Below, one piece after another: positions 60,962 through 64,000 of a stretch of DNA of 64,000 nucleotides. The DNA is taken from positions 558,001 to 622,000 of the forward strand of contig NZ_CP020772.1 in assembly GCF_002097535.1 (NCBI RefSeq), in the 5' to 3' direction. The stretch is from Halobacillus mangrovi (GTDB taxonomy: Bacteria; Bacillota; Bacilli; Bacillales; Halobacillaceae). Numbering within the stretch: the stretch's first letter is position 1; every line of letters starts with the position of its first letter. Both the position numbers and the translations under genes were made by a program. The notes under the pieces are model-generated. The model did no database searches. It saw only the letters and a list, made by a program, of their open reading frames with translations, and was not told where the DNA came from.

Positions 60962-62482
60962 TTAAAAGAACCCAAGCTTCTGAGGGCTGTAGCTTACAAG
61001 CATGTTTTTCGTCTGCTGATAATGATTCAGCATCATCTTATGGTTTTCGCGTCCTATTCCGGACATCTTATATCCGCCAAACGCTGCGTGAGCAGGGTAG
61101 GCGTGGTAGCAGTTAGTCCAAACACGACCAGCTTCAATGCCTCTTCCGAAGCGGTAGGCTGTGTTCATATCACGAGTCCATACACCAGCACCTAAACCGT
61201 AGAGAGTGTCATTTGCGATGCTCATGGCCTCTTCTTGGTCTTTGAATGTCGTGACAGATAGAACTGGTCCGAATATTTCTTCCTGGAATACACGCATTTG
61301 GTTATTCCCTTTGAAAATAGTCGGCTGAACGTAATAACCATCTTTAAAGTCTCCATCTAACTGATTTCTTTCTCCGCCAACAAGACACTCAGCACCTTCT
61401 TCTTTACCGATTTGAAGGTAGGAAAGGATTTTCTCCAGCTGTTCCGAGGAAGCTTGAGCACCCATCATGACTTCAGGATCAAGAGGGTTACCTGATTTAA
61501 TAGATTTCACTCGCTCAATCGCACGGTCCATAAATTGATCGTAAATAGATTCCTGGATCAGAGCACGTGAAGGGCATGTACAAACTTCACCCTGGTTCAA
61601 GGCGAACATGACCATTCCTTCAATCGTTTTATCTAAGAAATCATCATCTTCTTTCATCACGTCTTCAAAGAAAATGTTCGGTGATTTACCACCAAGTTCA
61701 AGCGTGACAGGAATGATATTTTGCGACGCATACTGCATAATCATACGGCCAGTTGTAGTTTCTCCAGTAAACGCGACTTTATTGATTCTAGGGTTTTGCG
61801 CTAAAGGTTTTCCTGCTTCAAGACCAAAGCCGTTGACTACATTCAAGACTCCGTCAGGCAAAAGGTCCTCGATCATTTCAAGGAAGTAAAGCATAGAAGC
61901 AGGAGTCTGCTCTGCTGGTTTAAGCACAATAGCATTTCCAGCAGCTAAAGCAGGGGCTATTTTCCAAACGGCCATTAAGAGTGGGAAGTTCCATGGAATG
62001 ATTTGTCCTACAACGCCAAGCGGCTCATGGAAGTGGTAAGCGATCGTATCATTATCAATCTCTCCGATCGATCCTTCCTGTGCGCGGATAACGGAGGCGA
62101 AATAACGGAAGTGATCAACAGCAAGAGGAATATCGGCATTTAACGTTTCGCGAACAGCTTTACCATTTTCCCACGTTTCTGCCACGGCAAGTTTTTCTGA
62201 ATTCTCTTCCATACGGTCTGCAATACGGTTTAGGATTAATGATCTTTCAGCTGCAGAAGTCTTACCCCACGCATCTTTCGCCTTATGAGCAGCGTCGATC
62301 GCTAGTTCGATATCTTCTTCTGTAGATCTGGCAACCTGACAAAAAGGCTGGCCAGTCACAGGGGTGACGTTTTCGAAGTATTCACCTTTTACAGGGGGAG
62401 TCCATTTTCCACCAATAAAATTATCGTAACGTTCTTTGTACTGAACAATGGATCCTTCTGTGTTCGGAAATGCATAAACCAT
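60962..62482 (-). CDS. Aldehyde dehydrogenase (AcoD/acetaldehyde dehydrogenase-like)
   Basis: The 506-residue NAD-dependent enzyme has [21 protein letters not shown], the general-base Glu in [11 protein letters not shown] (about residue 264) and the catalytic Cys in [12 protein letters not shown] (about 303). [11 protein letters not shown] and the C-terminal [17 protein letters not shown] are family features. AGGAGG ten bases upstream favours the ATG at 62482 over the closer one at 62491. Pairing with DUF779 and a cre site in the leader fit a catabolite-repressed acetaldehyde/ethanol dehydrogenase. Confidence 0.88.
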   Translation of the reverse strand: MVYAFPNTEGSIVQYKERYDNFIGGKWTPPVKGEYFENVTPVTGQPFCQVARSTEEDIELAIDAAHKAKDAWGKTSAAERSLILNRIADRMEENSEKLAVAETWENGKAVRETLNADIPLAVDHFRYFASVIRAQEGSIGEIDNDTIAYHFHEPLGVVGQIIPWNFPLLMAVWKIAPALAAGNAIVLKPAEQTPASMLYFLEMIEDLLPDGVLNVVNGFGLEAGKPLAQNPRINKVAFTGETTTGRMIMQYASQNIIPVTLELGGKSPNIFFEDVMKEDDDFLDKTIEGMVMFALNQGEVCTCPSRALIQESIYDQFMDRAIERVKSIKSGNPLDPEVMMGAQASSEQLEKILSYLQIGKEEGAECLVGGERNQLDGDFKDGYYVQPTIFKGNNQMRVFQEEIFGPVLSVTTFKDQEEAMSIANDTLYGLGAGVWTRDMNTAYRFGRGIEAGRVWTNCYHAYPAHAAFGGYKMSGIGRENHKMMLNHYQQTKNMLVSYSPQKLGFF

Positions 62483-62511
62483 TATGTTCATTCCTCCTAT
62501 ATCGCAATTTG

Positions 62512-62525
62512 TGAGAGCGCTTACA
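62512..62525. promoter_or_regulatory. cre site for CcpA
   Basis: On the minus strand, TGTAAGCGCTCTCA matches the consensus TGWAARCGYTWNCW at 13 of 14 positions. It lies downstream of the promoter and about 30 bases before the dehydrogenase start, a location typical of roadblock repression. Confidence 0.7.
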
Positions 62526-62542
62526 AACAAGGGTATGTAAAT

Positions 62543-62588
62543 GTAAGTCACTTACTTTGAAACTATCACTTTAACAGAATCTTGTCAA
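62543..62588 (-). promoter_or_regulatory. Promoter and palindrome of the aldehyde dehydrogenase gene
   Basis: On the minus strand, TTGACA (62583-62588) is separated by 17 bases from TAGTTT (62560-62565). A perfect 13-base palindrome GTAAGTSACTTAC lies at 62543-62555, over the expected start point, and could be a specific operator. Confidence 0.55.
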
Positions 62589-62684
62589 TTATTAGAAAAT
62601 AAAGCCGTTTGTACGCTGTTTTTCTGCAGTCTTTACACCATTTGTTATAATAGTTTTATCTAAGATAGAAAAGGGGAGCGTAAG

Positions 62685-63560
62685 ATGACGACAACGAACC
62701 GAATTATGCTTGTTGATGGAATGGCACTATTGTTCCGTGCCTTTTACGCTACAGCAATGAGCAATTATTATATGATTAATAGTAAGGGTATTCCTACAAA
62801 CGGGGTATACGGAATGCTGAAACACCTATTTACAGCCATTAACACATACCAGCCTACGCACGTCGTGTGCTGCTGGGACATGGGAAGCCAAACTTTCCGT
62901 AATGACATGTTTCCAGAATACAAGGCTAACCGAGGGGCGCCGCCTGAGGAGCTCATTCCTCAATTTGACTTGGCGAAAGAAGTTGTGGAGTCCTTAAATA
63001 TCCCGAATGTGGGAGAAGTGGGCTACGAAGCGGATGATTGTATGGGAACGCTGAGCCGTTTATACAGCGAGCACTCTCAAGTGTTTCTTTTGACAGGCGA
63101 TCAGGACCTGCTTCAGTTACTAAAGCCAAACGTACGGGTTGTATTACTGAAAAAAGGGTATGGGAACTATGCGGAATATCACGAAGATTCTTTTGTAAAA
63201 GAAAAAGGAATCACGCCTTCGCAGATGATTGATCTTAAAGCTTTAATGGGCGACAGCAGTGATAATTATCCAGGAGTTAAAGGAATAGGGGAGAAGACAG
63301 CGCTGAAGCTTCTTCTAAAGTACGAAACCATTGAAGGTATCCTTGATAACTTGAACGAATTGACAAAAGGACAGCGTGCCAAGATTGAACAGGATCTCGA
63401 AATGCTTCATCTATCAAGAAAACTTGCCAGAATTCACTGTGAAGCAGGTATCGATTGTTCTCTGGATGATGCGCTATTTTATGTTGATGATGATAAAATG
63501 AGCTCTAAATTTGAAGATTTGGAATTTAGGAATTGGAAGAAAAATATCCTAGGTCAATAA
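62685..63560 (+). CDS. ypcP: 5'-3' exonuclease (YpcP-like, PolI 5'-nuclease homologue)
   Basis: The 291-residue protein matches the stand-alone 5'-nuclease family. It has LVDGMALLFRAFYA with metal-binding Asp, CCWDMGSQTFRNDMFPEYKANR, GYEADDCMGTL, LTGDQDLLQLL and the helix-hairpin-helix GDSSDNYPGVKGIGEKTA. It would process RNA primers and flap DNA. AAAAGGGGA precedes the ATG and TATAAT at 62646-62651 is a likely -10. Confidence 0.88.
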   Translation: MTTTNRIMLVDGMALLFRAFYATAMSNYYMINSKGIPTNGVYGMLKHLFTAINTYQPTHVVCCWDMGSQTFRNDMFPEYKANRGAPPEELIPQFDLAKEVVESLNIPNVGEVGYEADDCMGTLSRLYSEHSQVFLLTGDQDLLQLLKPNVRVVLLKKGYGNYAEYHEDSFVKEKGITPSQMIDLKALMGDSSDNYPGVKGIGEKTALKLLLKYETIEGILDNLNELTKGQRAKIEQDLEMLHLSRKLARIHCEAGIDCSLDDALFYVDDDKMSSKFEDLEFRNWKKNILGQ

Positions 63561-63563
63561 AGA

Positions 63564-63593
63564 AACGGGAGCATGAAGGTGCTCCCGTTTTTC
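63564..63593. terminator. Rho-independent terminator
   Basis: AACGGGAGCA and TGCTCCCGTT pair around TGAAGG, followed by T residues, at the junction with a convergent gene. Confidence 0.85.
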
Positions 63594-64000
63594 TTATAAG
63601 AGGTCTTTCTTTGGAGAATGATTAATGCTATTTGCTTTCTTGAAATAGGTAGCGGATTTTTTGTAAAGTCGCTTTTCAAAACATAGTTTGGCTAAAAGTT
63701 CTAAAAAATATCGGTAATCTTCAAAGTCATTCGATTGCTTTAAATCTGGAATGATTTGATTCTCTAACTTTTGTAAAAAGAAGTCTTCATGCATTGTATT
63801 ATTCATACGGCATTTTAGAGTGAAAAGCTTATGTTTATATTTTATATGGTTGTATTTCTCAGCTAAAACTGCTCCAGATGCAAGGAATTCTTTTGATTTT
63901 TCAATATCTCCATTGTAATAGCAAGTTAAAGCGAGTAAATAGGTAGTATTTGATTTAAGAATATTCTCGTCTGTTTCAATACTGCTGGCGCGTTTTAAAT
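63594..64000 (-). CDS. C-terminal part of a TPR-type helical protein (partial)
   Basis: The minus-strand frame is open from the window edge to a stop at 63594-63596, about 134 residues. The internal ATG at 63806 is not the real start, since coding continues upstream. Segments such as YLLALTCYYNGDIEKSKEFLASGA and LAKLCFEKRLYKKSATYFKKAN have the alternating helix pattern of tetratricopeptide repeats. Such C-termini occur in RRNPP-type peptide receptors (Rap, AimR-like, PlcR) and other regulators. The N-terminal domain lies outside the window, so the class is open. Confidence 0.55.
   Translation of the reverse strand, partial: LKRASSIETDENILKSNTTYLLALTCYYNGDIEKSKEFLASGAVLAEKYNHIKYKHKLFTLKCRMNNTMHEDFFLQKLENQIIPDLKQSNDFEDYRYFLELLAKLCFEKRLYKKSATYFKKANSINHSPKKDLL

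Overview
The window looks like chromosome from a low-to-mid G+C, endospore-forming, aerobic member of the Bacillaceae, most like the moderately halophilic genera (Halobacillus/Thalassobacillus type). This is inferred from the B. subtilis-like argCJBD-carAB-argF order, a GerA-type germinant receptor operon with a sigma-G-like promoter, an RsbR-type stressosome protein, a CshC-like helicase and a YpcP-type exonuclease. Strong AAAGGAGG ribosome-binding sites are common, as are TTG and GTG starts. G+C was judged by eye, not computed. No rRNA, tRNA, CRISPR array or intact insertion sequence was seen.

Layout. 0.2-6.7 kb: a heterodimeric ABC exporter pair, a vanadium-haloperoxidase/PAP2-type enzyme, a cupredoxin-like protein and a LysE exporter. 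6.8-10.6 kb: a decayed minus-strand gene, then an aminotransferase plus two CoA-transferase subunits (YodT/YodS/YodR-like) and an unrecognised protein. 10.7-14.8 kb (minus): a gerA-gerC-small protein-gerB operon. 14.9-15.0 kb: a six-copy 21-bp tandem repeat. 15.0-21.5 kb (minus): an alpha-glucoside operon of LacI regulator, binding protein, two permeases and a GH13 alpha-glucosidase, without an ATPase gene. 21.6-23.5 kb: a GNAT enzyme divergent from an orphan IucD-type N-hydroxylase. 24-33.4 kb: arginine biosynthesis, with ArgR-type boxes before argC and carA.

33.5-43.7 kb: single genes (GyrI-like protein, NhaC antiporter, SRPBCC protein, DEAD-box helicase, CAP-domain protein, membrane protein, PAS-GGDEF protein, amidase, NagZ). 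43.7-50.2 kb: an alpha/beta hydrolase, a fusion of an XRE helix-turn-helix to a degenerate F1-ATPase beta-subunit fold, a Nudix enzyme, a previously unlisted type I toxin-antitoxin locus, an MFS transporter and a lipoprotein hydrolase. 50.2-64 kb: BAX-inhibitor-like protein, Nudix enzyme, two-component pair, pabA with a pabB-pabC fusion, a DCC protein, two tiny membrane proteins, an RsbR paralogue, a CurA-like reductase, a GNAT-hydrolase pair, DUF779 plus aldehyde dehydrogenase, YpcP, and the C-terminal part of a probable TPR receptor cut by the window end.

The intergenic DNA carries at least seven full copies, and one deleted copy, of a roughly 125-bp palindromic non-coding repeat. Three times two copies sit as a head-to-head inverted pair. 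The most interesting items are the HTH/AtpD-like fusion at 44654-45694 with two operator-like palindromes in front of it, the type I toxin locus at 46279-46560, the repeat pairs and the phased GGAACAAT array.
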